Origin: Pirellulales bacterium
GTDB lineage: Bacteria; Planctomycetota; Planctomycetia; Pirellulales; Lacipirellulaceae
Direction: 5' to 3'
Assembly (NCBI GenBank): GCA_028279215.1
Contig: JANQOF010000036.1
Span: 1-64,000 of the forward strand
DNA length: 64,000 bases
A model generated the notes under the pieces. That model had not been told where the DNA came from and made no database searches. It was given only the letters and a program-made list of their open reading frames with translations. A program made the position numbers and the translations under genes. Positions 19,043 to 29,275 of this stretch are shown here, one piece after another. The number at the start of each line of letters is the position of its first letter. Position 1 is the stretch's first letter.

Positions 19043-20995
19043 TTAGCCCGCAGTATCGAGGTAGGGGTCTTGGCTCATCTGGCGCTGCATCTTTTGGCGC
19101 TCTTTCTCGAAGTACAGCATTACTTTTCGGTCGTGGAAGTGCTTGCGTTCAACCTTCTGCTGGGCTCGGCGAAACAACGACTCGTATCCGGTCAACGCAC
19201 CATCCCATCTCTCGCCAGCGGCTTGGAGTGCCTTGTACTTCTTGGGACCCAATCCGAGGAGTAGAATCTCGTCGTCGAGTGCGAGAAACTGGCGGTAGGT
19301 GCCGGGGTCGCCTTGGCGACCACATCGTCCGATGAGCTGCCGGTCGATCCGCTGCGATTCGTGCAGCTCGGTGCAGACTACATGTAGCCCCCCGAGTTCT
19401 TCGACGCCTTCTCCCAGTTTGATGTCCGTTCCTCGGCCAGCCATATTCGTGGCTACCGTGATCTTTCTTTGTTGGCCTGCTGCGGCAACGATTTCCGCCT
19501 CCTTGGCGATGTGTCGCGCGTTGAGCACCGTGTGCTCTAGACCACGTTCTCCTAGCAACCGCGACACGATCTCGCTCTTATCGATCGACCGCGTTCCAAC
19601 CAGCACCGGGCGGCCTTTTTCGTGCTCGACTAAGACATCTTCGACAATGGCCCGCCACTTGGCGTCCGATGTTCCGTATACCTCGGTAGGCAACTGTTTG
19701 CGAATGGGTGGACGGTTGGTGGGGATGGGCAGTACATGAGTCTTGTAGATCTTGCGAAGCTCCCGCGCGCTGCTCCGCGCCGTTCCGGTCATACCAGTCA
19801 GACGCGCGTAGCGTAGGAATAAGTCCTGGATCGTGATTCGGGCTGCCTGATTGGTCTCGAACGTCACCTCCACGTTTTCTTTGGCCTCGACCGCCTGATG
19901 GATGCCCGCGCGCCACTTTCGGCCTTCGGCAAGCCTTCCGGTAAACTCATCAACAATCACGATTTCGCCATCGCGAACAACATAGTGCCGATCGAGAATC
20001 ATCTCACGACCTACTTTGACGGCTCGTTCGACGTATTCATAGATGGTCGAAAGCGGCAGTTTGTCAGTCGCCGGTGGCTTCGGAAGTTCGCGAACCAGCC
20101 TGCGGCCATCGAGTGTGAGGTCGACTCGTTTCTCCTTGTGGTCATACTCGTAGTGGTCGTCTTCCTCAAATCGTGGCGCAACCTCTGCGGCCCAGCTATA
20201 CGCCTCGGCGGCGATTTTCTCGTCCTCTCCAGGCAAGGCACTAATGATGAGCGGCGTACGGGCTTCGTCGATCAGAATGCTGTCCGCTTCGTCCACCAGC
20301 ATGAAATGCAGTTCACGCTGGACGGGTTTCTCTTGTGCAATCGCTTCGCCACCGAGCATCTCGCCGAATAAGTCGCGATGCCCTTCATCAATCCTCCGTT
20401 TGAGCAGCCGGTCGCGCAAAAAGTCGAAACCCATCTCATTGGCTGTGCCGTAAGTGACGTCGCATGCATACGCTTTTCGGCGTTCGACCTGAGGTTGCTG
20501 ACTCTGGATTACCCCAACCGTCATACCCAAGGCCTCGTACAACGGTTGCATCCAGTCGGCATCGCGTTTGGCCAGATAATCGTTGACCGTTGCCAAATGG
20601 GCACCCTTGCCTTCGAGGGCCGCCAGGTACATTGGCAACGTGGCAGTCAGGGTTTTGCCTTCGCCCGTTTGCATTTCGGCAATCGAGCGATGGTGGACCG
20701 CGGCACCGCCGAGCAACTGGACGTCAAAGTGCCGCATCCCCAATTTGCGACGCCCCGCTTCGCGTACTAGCGCAAAGGCCTCGACCAACAGGCGATCGAG
20801 CGATTCGCCACTGCGGGCCCGATAGCGTAGTGAAAGACTCTCCTTGCGGACTTCGTACTCGCTAAGTCCCTGCAGCCCGGACTCTCGAGCGGCGACGGCC
20901 GGCACGTATCTCGACCATTGCGCGAGGAGTCGACTGGTGGGGCCTCCAGCCACCGCCTGTAGGTTTCGAGTAAGTCCCTGAGGGATCGCGGACAC
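19043..20995 (-). CDS. Compact SecA-like preprotein translocase ATPase
   Basis: MQTGEGKT, TVNDYLAKRDADWM, GTANEMGFDFLRD, VDEADSILIDEARTPLIIS, TNMAGRGTDI, GRCGRQGDPG; only 650 aa. Confidence 0.92.
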   Translation of the reverse strand: MSAIPQGLTRNLQAVAGGPTSRLLAQWSRYVPAVAARESGLQGLSEYEVRKESLSLRYRARSGESLDRLLVEAFALVREAGRRKLGMRHFDVQLLGGAAVHHRSIAEMQTGEGKTLTATLPMYLAALEGKGAHLATVNDYLAKRDADWMQPLYEALGMTVGVIQSQQPQVERRKAYACDVTYGTANEMGFDFLRDRLLKRRIDEGHRDLFGEMLGGEAIAQEKPVQRELHFMLVDEADSILIDEARTPLIISALPGEDEKIAAEAYSWAAEVAPRFEEDDHYEYDHKEKRVDLTLDGRRLVRELPKPPATDKLPLSTIYEYVERAVKVGREMILDRHYVVRDGEIVIVDEFTGRLAEGRKWRAGIHQAVEAKENVEVTFETNQAARITIQDLFLRYARLTGMTGTARSSARELRKIYKTHVLPIPTNRPPIRKQLPTEVYGTSDAKWRAIVEDVLVEHEKGRPVLVGTRSIDKSEIVSRLLGERGLEHTVLNARHIAKEAEIVAAAGQQRKITVATNMAGRGTDIKLGEGVEELGGLHVVCTELHESQRIDRQLIGRCGRQGDPGTYRQFLALDDEILLLGLGPKKYKALQAAGERWDGALTGYESLFRRAQQKVERKHFHDRKVMLYFEKERQKMQRQMSQDPYLDTAG

Positions 20996-21083
20996 TTGGC
21001 GGCGGCGTGCGAGGACGGGGGCGAAGACTGAACGGTCTACGAATTGTACCCTAAGCGATGTGTGAGGCTAAGTCGTCGACAGG

Positions 21084-22136
21084 CTAGCCTGGCATGACTC
21101 GCAGTGTCGGTGTTGCCGATTCGGAGGTACTGTCACCAAAAGGCGGCCGCGCTGAGCCGCGTGGGCGAAATCCGTCCGTTGCGTTCGGAACGGCGGTCGG
21201 TGGGGCTGGAGCGAGCGTGGGTGGAGCGTACCCTGACGGGGGAATTACCGTCGTCTGTACACCGCCTCCGGCCATGCCGACTTGATAGCTGGTAGTGTGG
21301 ATGCTGCCCGGTATCACGTCCTCGCGGACCCGTTGCTCGGCACCGGGAACTCGAATGCGCGGTGTGGTGGTTTGCTGTTGAGCTGGGATCGGCTGCTGAA
21401 TGAGTGACGGAGCTTGAGGAGTTACTTGTGGGTTGCGGAACAACTCAGAAGCTGCAGGGTCGGAGGAGACGGGATTGAGGGTAACCTCTGGCGAGGGAGC
21501 CGCAACCGGCGGCCAATTGGTGACCAATGGCGCGGTGTTTGGTGGCGACTGTGGCTCACGGAACACCGTAGGGGTGGGCGCGGTACCGGCCTGTTGCGAT
21601 GCGGCCACCGTGGGCTGCGACGCAATAGGAGTTGCCGGCTGTGAAGCTAACGGGTCCGCAGTAGTTGTTGGCAGCGCGGCGAATCGTACGCTCTCATCGT
21701 CTGAGGGAACCCGAACGACCGCCTCAGCACTCGAGCCGGGGTTGATGACGTGAGGCGGTACTGGTGTCGACTGGCGGGCGGTAAACGCTGCATCCGGCGG
21801 AATGGGCGTGATGTCGTCCGAAGGAGACAGGCTTGCCCCAGGGTGTGCCGCATGGGGCACTCCGTTCGGTACTTGCGGAATGGTGTTTCCGGGATAATAC
21901 GGCTGTGCCGTACCTGCGGCCGGGATCCGCGAAGGTGGAGGCGGAACGCGGTCGGCAGACAGGAACGGATTGGGTATCGAGGTCTGCTGAGAACTGCGGC
22001 ACCCTGGTCCGCACACTAGTGCCGCCAGCAACATCACCAAGGAAGCCTTGCCGAGTCGATGGCTGCTCAGCGCAGCTTTCCGAATTGATATGGGCGAATC
22101 CATCTCCCAAGCCATCGGCAGGATCCTTTCTGCCAT
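21084..22136 (-). CDS. Proline-rich putative lipoprotein
   Basis: Lipobox-like LAALVCGPGC near N-terminus, P/T/A/Q-rich low-complexity body. Confidence 0.6.
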   Translation of the reverse strand: MAERILPMAWEMDSPISIRKAALSSHRLGKASLVMLLAALVCGPGCRSSQQTSIPNPFLSADRVPPPPSRIPAAGTAQPYYPGNTIPQVPNGVPHAAHPGASLSPSDDITPIPPDAAFTARQSTPVPPHVINPGSSAEAVVRVPSDDESVRFAALPTTTADPLASQPATPIASQPTVAASQQAGTAPTPTVFREPQSPPNTAPLVTNWPPVAAPSPEVTLNPVSSDPAASELFRNPQVTPQAPSLIQQPIPAQQQTTTPRIRVPGAEQRVREDVIPGSIHTTSYQVGMAGGGVQTTVIPPSGYAPPTLAPAPPTAVPNATDGFRPRGSARPPFGDSTSESATPTLRVMPG

Positions 22137-22330
22137 GCGCAGTTAGTCAGCGAATGATTGGTATGACAAGTCGGCTGCCAAGTCCTAATGCAGTCGGCGT
22201 GCAGAGCGAACCCTTCGAGCACAACCCCAGTTCGAATCACACACGAAGGGAGCATCGCGGAATCCCACCACAGTGTCCAGGCCGATTTCGGACGACCAGT
22301 CCGCCGGCCCACTGCGTGCTCCCCAGGTTG

Positions 22331-22792
22331 CTAGCGTCCTGCGTCGGCAAGCGATGCGTCGATCACATAGGGATTGAACACAACCTGCGGCCCAGAAGGC
22401 GCCGGAGCGGCTACCGTCGACTCGCTAGCGTCATTCCCCTTAGCCGGTTTGCCGCTGTCGGGGACATGCGGATTATTGATCGTTAGTGGCGCCGCCGGTT
22501 CGAAGATCTCCGGCGTGGCGAAGTGTGGCGGGTAGGCAAATGGCGAGTGGCCGTAGGTTCGAGGTACTGGGTGACTGTAGTACACCGGTGGGTGGGCAGC
22601 GAAGTAAGGGACGCGGTAGTCGCTGTAGCGATCGAGCCCGTTGTAGAGCCCGCCGATGCCGATGCCATATGCCAAACCATATCCGCAGTCGTACCCACCA
22701 TAACCCGCGCATCCACCCTGTGCATTGGCTTGGGACGCGACGGTGGAACCGAGGACGAATGCGAAAGCGACGAACGAAAGACGAGCCAGCAT
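22331..22792 (-). CDS. Small exported Gly/Tyr-rich hypothetical protein
   Basis: Signal peptide MLARLSFVAFAFVLGSTVASQANA, then GYGGYDCGYGLAYG. Confidence 0.6.
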   Translation of the reverse strand: MLARLSFVAFAFVLGSTVASQANAQGGCAGYGGYDCGYGLAYGIGIGGLYNGLDRYSDYRVPYFAAHPPVYYSHPVPRTYGHSPFAYPPHFATPEIFEPAAPLTINNPHVPDSGKPAKGNDASESTVAAPAPSGPQVVFNPYVIDASLADAGR

Positions 22793-22952
22793 AGTAGTAG
22801 ATCTCTCAGCGGGGGGTGGGGTAGGGGGAGGGCAATCGAAAGCCTCTATTTCCACGCTAATCAGGCCACCGTCGTCTCGCAACCAAATTCGCGTCGATGC
22901 CGGAAATTCTAGGGGTTTTTGCCTTGCCGCACAGGCTCGGTACAATGGCCGC

Positions 22953-24086
22953 GTGGACACAATCGCCCTTACTCAGTGGATCAAACAACAGGCCCTGGAC
23001 GTAGGCTTTTCGTCGGTTGGTATTGCGCCAGCGGTCGATGTTGCGGGTGCGGCTCGGTTGGATGAGTGGCTGTCTGCCGGCTACGCCGGGACGATGACCT
23101 ATCTGGCCGACCGGCGCGACGCCTATCAACATCCCAATAGCGTGCTGGACGGCGTCCGGAGTTTGGTGATGATGACGCTCGACTACCGAAACGCGCGTTC
23201 TAAGCAGCCGCCACCTGGCTATGGGCGCGTCAGCCGTTACGCATGGGGGGGCGCCGACTACCACGATATCATCCACTCGAAGCTCCAACGGTTTGCGTCC
23301 GACATGTCGACCCGCGTGCCAGGAGCCAAGGTGCGCGGCGTAGTCGACACGGCTCCGTTGCTCGAGCGAGAATTTGCCCAACTGGCGGGACTGGGGTGGA
23401 TTGGCAAGCACTCGCTGTTACTCAACCGACAGCAGGGCAGTTGGTTCTTTCTCGCTGCTTTGCTAACCGACATTGAACTGGTGTGCGACGCGCAACCTGT
23501 GCCGGATCACTGCGGCACTTGCACGGCTTGTCTGGATGTTTGTCCAACAGGTGCTTTTCCGCAGCCCTATATGCTCGATGCGTCGCGCTGCATCAGCTAC
23601 CTGACCATCGAACGTCGCGATCCTGTTCCCAACGACTTGCGAGGCGGCATGGGCGAGTGGGTGTTTGGTTGCGACCTCTGCCAAGACGTATGCCCGTGGA
23701 ACAGCAAGTCACCAGAGTCGACCGAACCCGGATTCTTGCCGCTTGACGATCTGAACCCGATGGAACTTGCCGGTCTGTTCTCACTCGACGACGAAGCGTT
23801 CCGGAGCCGATTCCGGCGCACGCCGCTATGGCGGCCAAAGCGGCGCGGCCTGTTGCGTAATGCGGCGATCGCGTTGGGCAATCGGCCTGTGCAACGGGCC
23901 ATGCCGGCCTTGATAAGCGGCCTCAACGACGAAGAATCGCTAGTTCGAGGCGCGTGCGCCTGGGCACTAGGGCACTACGGCGAAGCGGCCCGTTCGCCGC
24001 TTGTAGTGCGGGCCGGCGTGGAATGCGACCCACAAGTGCGGGACGAAATAGCAGCCGCTGTCGAGGTGCTCTCCAGGCAGGCGTGA
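22953..24086 (+). CDS. queG: Epoxyqueuosine reductase
   Basis: CGTCTACLDVCPTGAF and CDLCQDVCPWN 4Fe-4S motifs plus C-terminal HEAT-like segment; GTG start preferred to TTG at 22725. Confidence 0.92.
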   Translation: MDTIALTQWIKQQALDVGFSSVGIAPAVDVAGAARLDEWLSAGYAGTMTYLADRRDAYQHPNSVLDGVRSLVMMTLDYRNARSKQPPPGYGRVSRYAWGGADYHDIIHSKLQRFASDMSTRVPGAKVRGVVDTAPLLEREFAQLAGLGWIGKHSLLLNRQQGSWFFLAALLTDIELVCDAQPVPDHCGTCTACLDVCPTGAFPQPYMLDASRCISYLTIERRDPVPNDLRGGMGEWVFGCDLCQDVCPWNSKSPESTEPGFLPLDDLNPMELAGLFSLDDEAFRSRFRRTPLWRPKRRGLLRNAAIALGNRPVQRAMPALISGLNDEESLVRGACAWALGHYGEAARSPLVVRAGVECDPQVRDEIAAAVEVLSRQA

Positions 24087-24132
24087 CTTTGGCGGTTGAC
24101 CGACCGCGACGCGATTCGAAAAAATAGCGGGC

Positions 24133-25200
24133 ATGACTCCCCCGCTTCCCAAGCTCAAAATTGGTTCTCTGAGACTGGATTTCCCGGTGGTTCAGGCGGC
24201 GCTTAGTGGCTACAGCGACTCGCCAATGCGGGTGATCGCCCGCCGACTAGGCGCGCCTTACACCCTTTGTGAGGTGATGCTCGACCAGTTCCTGGTGGCA
24301 TTCAAGAAGCGAGAACGCACAAGCCACTTCTTGCACATCGCCGACGAAGAGCCACCGGTTGGCGGACAACTCATGGGCGCCGAACCGGAGCAGTTTGGCG
24401 CCGCGGCGCTCCGTTTGGTGGAAGCTGGTTTCGACGTGATCGACATCAACTTTGGCTGCCCCGTGAAGAAAGTGCTTGGTCGATGCCGAGGGGGATACCA
24501 TCTGGGCCAGCCGAACGTTGCGTTAGAGATCGTTTCTCGAGTTCGGGATGCAGTTCCTGATGCGATCCCCGTGACGGTGAAGATGCGCCGTGGAATTGAC
24601 GATTCGGACCTGTGTCGCGAACAGTTCTTTGAGATATTCGACGGCGCCTACCAGCGAGGCGTTGCAGCGATCACCGTGCATGGGCGCACTGTACAACAGC
24701 GCTACGATGGCCCCTCGCGATGGGATTTTCTGCGCGAATTGAAGCGGTACGCAGGCGACCGAGTTGTGCTTGGCAGCGGCGACCTGTTTACCGCTGAGGC
24801 ATGCTTGGAGATGATCTCTTACACGGGTGTCGACGGTGTAACCGTCGCCCGCGGCGCGATTGGCAATCCGTGGATCTTTGCGCAAGTTCGTACGCTCGCC
24901 CGCGGCGCGCCGCTTCCTCCGCCCCCCTCGTTGTTCGAGCAAAAAGAAGTGATTGCTGAGCACTATCGGCTAGCAGAAGAGCTCTATGGCAAGGATCGCT
25001 GCGTGGCCACGATGCGAAAGTTCGCCATCAAGTACTCCCAGCTCCATCCACAACACTTAGGCGTACGGCAAGATTTCTGCACGGTGAAGGAGCCCGGCGC
25101 GTGGCGCCAGGTGCTCGCCAAGTGGTACGCGGCTGATGGGCCTGGTGTGCATCCGACTGTGGATGAACCGGCGCCTGTGATGGAAGCCGCCGCCTTCTAA
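24133..25200 (+). CDS. tRNA-dihydrouridine synthase family protein
   Basis: VQAALSGYSDSPMR, DINFGCPVKKV, VKMRRG, ITVHGRTVQQRY, ARGAIGNPWIF. Confidence 0.92.
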   Translation: MTPPLPKLKIGSLRLDFPVVQAALSGYSDSPMRVIARRLGAPYTLCEVMLDQFLVAFKKRERTSHFLHIADEEPPVGGQLMGAEPEQFGAAALRLVEAGFDVIDINFGCPVKKVLGRCRGGYHLGQPNVALEIVSRVRDAVPDAIPVTVKMRRGIDDSDLCREQFFEIFDGAYQRGVAAITVHGRTVQQRYDGPSRWDFLRELKRYAGDRVVLGSGDLFTAEACLEMISYTGVDGVTVARGAIGNPWIFAQVRTLARGAPLPPPPSLFEQKEVIAEHYRLAEELYGKDRCVATMRKFAIKYSQLHPQHLGVRQDFCTVKEPGAWRQVLAKWYAADGPGVHPTVDEPAPVMEAAAF

Positions 25201-25225
25201 ATTAGGCGTCTCCGGCGCGAGTGGT

Positions 25226-28200
25226 TTAGAAGCGAAGCCAATCGCGAACTCGATCGGTGATTCTAGGTGTAGGTTCCGACTTCTCTTCAGAATCGTTCAC
25301 CAAACCTGCATTGCCAGATCCTGGCGACGGTTGCTCGATCGCGGGCAGATACTCCAGAACGAATCGTGACCAATACGAATCTAGCAGCCGTTGGCAGTCG
25401 CGATACTGTCGTGCCTCGAGCGCCTGCCGTGGAGCTTTGACGTGTTGCACCAGCGCCAGCACTTGTTGGTCGGACTCCTCGGGATAGATGTTCAGCGGGT
25501 AGAGCAGGTCGTGCACCTGGAGTTGGTCAATCCACACCTCGCCCTCCCCGATAAGTTCGATTCGGATGCGCATCATTGCTTGTGAATCTAGAGCGAGATT
25601 GTCGACACCAAATTGATAGGCGTTCCACTGCTTCGCTCGATGATGTTCCAGCAGGGTGGTGGCTGGCAGCGTTACGTGAGGCGGGCGCAATGTGCCGCCT
25701 ACCTCCTCCATGAACAGCCGAAGTTCCGCGTCGGCGGACAGTCTTACGACTCGAACATATCCAGTGAGTGCCATTTGCCCCGTAGGTGGCGCGCGGAATG
25801 GTTGAGTTGCGATATACGCGCCGTCGCCCGCGCTGACGAGTTGTGCCGCCCTGTTGCCGTCGACACCCGGTGTAACGGTGGCTACGCCCGCAGGCGACTC
25901 CCATCCAACGGCAGTTCCGGATTCATTGATTTGCTCGAATGCCGTATTCAACACTTCCGAATAGGGAGCCAAGGTGTCTGGCTTTAAGTCCTGACGCTCT
26001 AGCGCGTCACACAACGCTCCGAGTCCGGACGTCGCGGCTTCACTAACCTGCACGTTTACGCCTGTCACCTTTACAGAGTCTGTTTCAAACTTGAGCGCCT
26101 GCGTCTCGTGCGGCGCCAGTTGAACCTTCCAAGCATGGCTACCGGCTTCGTACGATGCCGGTGGCGAGTCGGATTGTGAGTCGCTGGCCAGAACTCGGCC
26201 AGCGGTTCGCTCGGCAACATCTAGCGTGACGGTTGCCGTCACAGGCCACGGAAAGTCGTTGACTACGGCGGTCACGCAGCCACTCTGGAGCGGATATACA
26301 TGCGCGCTCACAGGTTGTGCGAATGCCTCGCTACTGGCGGATGCAGCGACTGCAGGAATCCGGCTCGCCAATCGCAGTTGGCGGCGACAAGCTTCATTCG
26401 CCAACGAACCGGGGCCAGCGGGACCCCCCACGACGATTGCTCCTGAGGCGCCGTCGAATAGCTGAGGAGTTAGTCGAGAGTTGCCTAGCTCGCCAATCGC
26501 GTCAAACACAATCGGCCAAACCGTGTGATCGGCGGCAAACTCCGCAGCAACGGGCGAGGCGACGTCGGTTGCGTGTTGCCAGCATACGCACGCGGCCGAC
26601 CGGGCGGAGTCTCCGGCTGCTCCGACGGAAAGCTGCATGGCTTGCGCCGCATCGGCCAGTGTAAGCCCACGGGTTACATGACGAGTCGATGACATCAGGA
26701 CGTTCGGCGTGTTGCGAAGCGACGACATATCAAGCCCGCGTTCGAGATACAGGTCGTCGAGATCTCGGTTCCCAGTTAGCCGCGGACGCACATCGAACTC
26801 GCGCGTGTCGAGAAGCCGTGGTGTAAGCAGCAGTACAGAGGCTTGCGGATCAGTTGAGCGGACATCGGCCGAAATGGCTTCAACGACCCTGGTGTTTTGC
26901 CTCGCCCGAAGCTCCAGCCAAGCCCGCCGCGTCGCCGCGTGGTCGAGTATCGATCTCGGTTGCCTAACCCAGCCGTCCAGTTTGGTAGCGTCTGCGCCGA
27001 TCAGCCTTGCCAACTGGGCTAGTCGTGCTTGAGTAATCCCGTACTCGGCTGGCGGCAAGGCAAGGTGCGACTCGCTGGTCAGTTCAAGTCCAATACCTGC
27101 AAACGCCGGGTGAGTGCTCGATCGCTGGATCAGTCGCCGGGCGATGCCGCGAATCTCGGCCGCCACGTCGGCGTGTGCCAAACGATAGTGCGGTGGTTGT
27201 GCGCCTCGGAAGTCGGTGCGGACGACGCGTCGGGGTTGCCTCTGCAAGTTGGTCCACACGGGGAATTCTTCGAGTGTTCGATAATCGTTTCGCCGGATTC
27301 CGGCTTCTACACCCGGCAGCGTGGCAGTGAATCGGAGCGTTGGAATCAATTGCAATCCGCGCCGACTAAGGAAGCGCAGCAATAGTTCGAGCGGTTCCGC
27401 GGCCGGCAGATCGGTGGTTCCACCACCGATCTGAGTGGTGTTGAGTACAGGAAGGTTGGGATGCTCGCCCAAATCAAAGGCCGCGCTGCCACCGTCCAGC
27501 ACATTGACCACCGCGGCGTTGTAACCTGATACCTCCAACATCACCGCTAGTCGTTCCGCCGCGTTGTAGAACGTTTGCCAGTCGTCCACTGGCGGCCTAC
27601 CATCGCGAGTGGGGAGACGCGAAGTAGTGCGCTCGAGAAGCGATGGCCAGTCAAAGTACGCGGCCACCATCCGCGTCTGGTTGTCGATCGACGGAGCGGC
27701 CGTAGTGGTGGGGCGAGCTATTCGCAGTCTAATCTTCCCATACTTGGCAAAATCCGTGCCACTACCGTTTTGAATGACCGCCATCGGCGATCGGGTTCGC
27801 GGCCAGAACAGATAGCGATAAGTTTGCACGCCAGGCTCGGTGCCAGTGGCGGCATCGACGAGTACCCCGCCACCTGGTCCCGTCGGAATGAGCTTGTCTG
27901 AGCTGTTGGGTTCGTACACACGCACGATTAGCTTTTGAGGTACGTCCGTTGGCAAGTCAACTTCCACTACGTGCGGCCGGCCTGGTTCGGCGCCGGGCAA
28001 TGGGTAGGCTCGCCAGGAAGGAGCGACGTTGCCGCCGGGCGACAGTTCTGCTAGCGGTTGCCCACGATGGGTCGATGTGCGGAACGGCTCGCTTGCCAGC
28101 GGTTGCGAAGTGATGTTGGCCAGGCGGTCGAGTCGCGTCCAGTCGGGTAACCGATTCCACCAACCTGGATTCGAAGGATCGATCTCAATCTGGGTCTTCC

Positions 28201-29080
28201 AAGTAGCGTTCAAGTAACTTGTACTAGCTTGTTCGCCGAGAACGACGATTTGGAAGGTGCGACTGGCTACCTGCTGACCTGTCGTAGCTTTCCAGAATCT
28301 AGCGTTGTTGCCTGGCGGGGTTCTGGCAGACAACTTGACGGAATATACACCGTCTCGCATGGGTAATGGTACTTGCAGCTCGACGGAAGCGTTTCCGTGA
28401 ACCGGCAAGGCAACTCTCTCGGTGCGCGTCCACTCTTGAGGGCCGCTTCGTCCCTGCACGAGCTCGGCAACCAGATCGATCGATCCGCCCGCCTCGAGTC
28501 CAGCGATCACGGGCTCAACGTCGAACCGAAAAGTCTCGCCTGGTGTAAAGACCAAGTCTTCGCGATCGGTATGAATGCGAAGCGAGTCGTCCTTCAACCG
28601 ATGTACCAGTAGAGTCGTTCCAGCCGGGTTTTGAAGCGATGGCATCGACGAGCGATGCGGCTCGTTCATGAGTTCCGCTAGCGATTTTTCCACTACCGTT
28701 GATGATTCGTCACCTGCAGCTCGCATCTCGATTTTGAGCGTGGCCGATAGCGGCGCGTTGACCGTGATGTCGAATCCATCGAAGGTGCGTGGTCGCGGTT
28801 GGGCGACGAAGGCCACACTATTGTCGAGCCATAGAGAGCCTGGCGTGTCGTGCTCTCGGCCTAGCAGCGACAGTTCGGTCAGCCGCCCAGTGCCCACCGA
28901 CACCCTGCCGGCCCATTGCACGCCCGTAGCACCGCCCCACGCAATGCGAATCCGCATTGTCTCAGACGATTCGGCTAGCGCGCTGGTTGCGACCACAAAA
29001 TGCGCAGCGGTGATACTGGCCAGCAGCGTCGCCACCCGCAGGAAGCGCGTTGTCGACTTGACATAGGTCGGTGACGGCAC
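25226..29080 (-). CDS. Very large (1284 aa) exported protein, possible TIM-barrel/glycoside-hydrolase-like central region
   Basis: Signal peptide, beta-rich modules at both ends, central segment GIGLELTSESHLALPPAEYGITQ resembling family-10-like glycosyl hydrolases. Confidence 0.7.
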   Translation of the reverse strand: MPSPTYVKSTTRFLRVATLLASITAAHFVVATSALAESSETMRIRIAWGGATGVQWAGRVSVGTGRLTELSLLGREHDTPGSLWLDNSVAFVAQPRPRTFDGFDITVNAPLSATLKIEMRAAGDESSTVVEKSLAELMNEPHRSSMPSLQNPAGTTLLVHRLKDDSLRIHTDREDLVFTPGETFRFDVEPVIAGLEAGGSIDLVAELVQGRSGPQEWTRTERVALPVHGNASVELQVPLPMRDGVYSVKLSARTPPGNNARFWKATTGQQVASRTFQIVVLGEQASTSYLNATWKTQIEIDPSNPGWWNRLPDWTRLDRLANITSQPLASEPFRTSTHRGQPLAELSPGGNVAPSWRAYPLPGAEPGRPHVVEVDLPTDVPQKLIVRVYEPNSSDKLIPTGPGGGVLVDAATGTEPGVQTYRYLFWPRTRSPMAVIQNGSGTDFAKYGKIRLRIARPTTTAAPSIDNQTRMVAAYFDWPSLLERTTSRLPTRDGRPPVDDWQTFYNAAERLAVMLEVSGYNAAVVNVLDGGSAAFDLGEHPNLPVLNTTQIGGGTTDLPAAEPLELLLRFLSRRGLQLIPTLRFTATLPGVEAGIRRNDYRTLEEFPVWTNLQRQPRRVVRTDFRGAQPPHYRLAHADVAAEIRGIARRLIQRSSTHPAFAGIGLELTSESHLALPPAEYGITQARLAQLARLIGADATKLDGWVRQPRSILDHAATRRAWLELRARQNTRVVEAISADVRSTDPQASVLLLTPRLLDTREFDVRPRLTGNRDLDDLYLERGLDMSSLRNTPNVLMSSTRHVTRGLTLADAAQAMQLSVGAAGDSARSAACVCWQHATDVASPVAAEFAADHTVWPIVFDAIGELGNSRLTPQLFDGASGAIVVGGPAGPGSLANEACRRQLRLASRIPAVAASASSEAFAQPVSAHVYPLQSGCVTAVVNDFPWPVTATVTLDVAERTAGRVLASDSQSDSPPASYEAGSHAWKVQLAPHETQALKFETDSVKVTGVNVQVSEAATSGLGALCDALERQDLKPDTLAPYSEVLNTAFEQINESGTAVGWESPAGVATVTPGVDGNRAAQLVSAGDGAYIATQPFRAPPTGQMALTGYVRVVRLSADAELRLFMEEVGGTLRPPHVTLPATTLLEHHRAKQWNAYQFGVDNLALDSQAMMRIRIELIGEGEVWIDQLQVHDLLYPLNIYPEESDQQVLALVQHVKAPRQALEARQYRDCQRLLDSYWSRFVLEYLPAIEQPSPGSGNAGLVNDSEEKSEPTPRITDRVRDWLRF

Positions 29081-29275
29081 CGGACATCCTTGTCCGAGGT
29101 GGGATTCAAGCGTGCCTAGATTGGCGGACGAATTGTAGTTGGCTGGTGCATTCGTCGCTAGAGCGAATCGATGCGATCACTGCTATCAAACGACGCCTGG
29201 CATGCCGTTGTTGGGTTGCGGAACTCGGCCGCACTTAAGGGTGCTGTCGCCGCTGGCTGTCCATATCCGGTCTCT

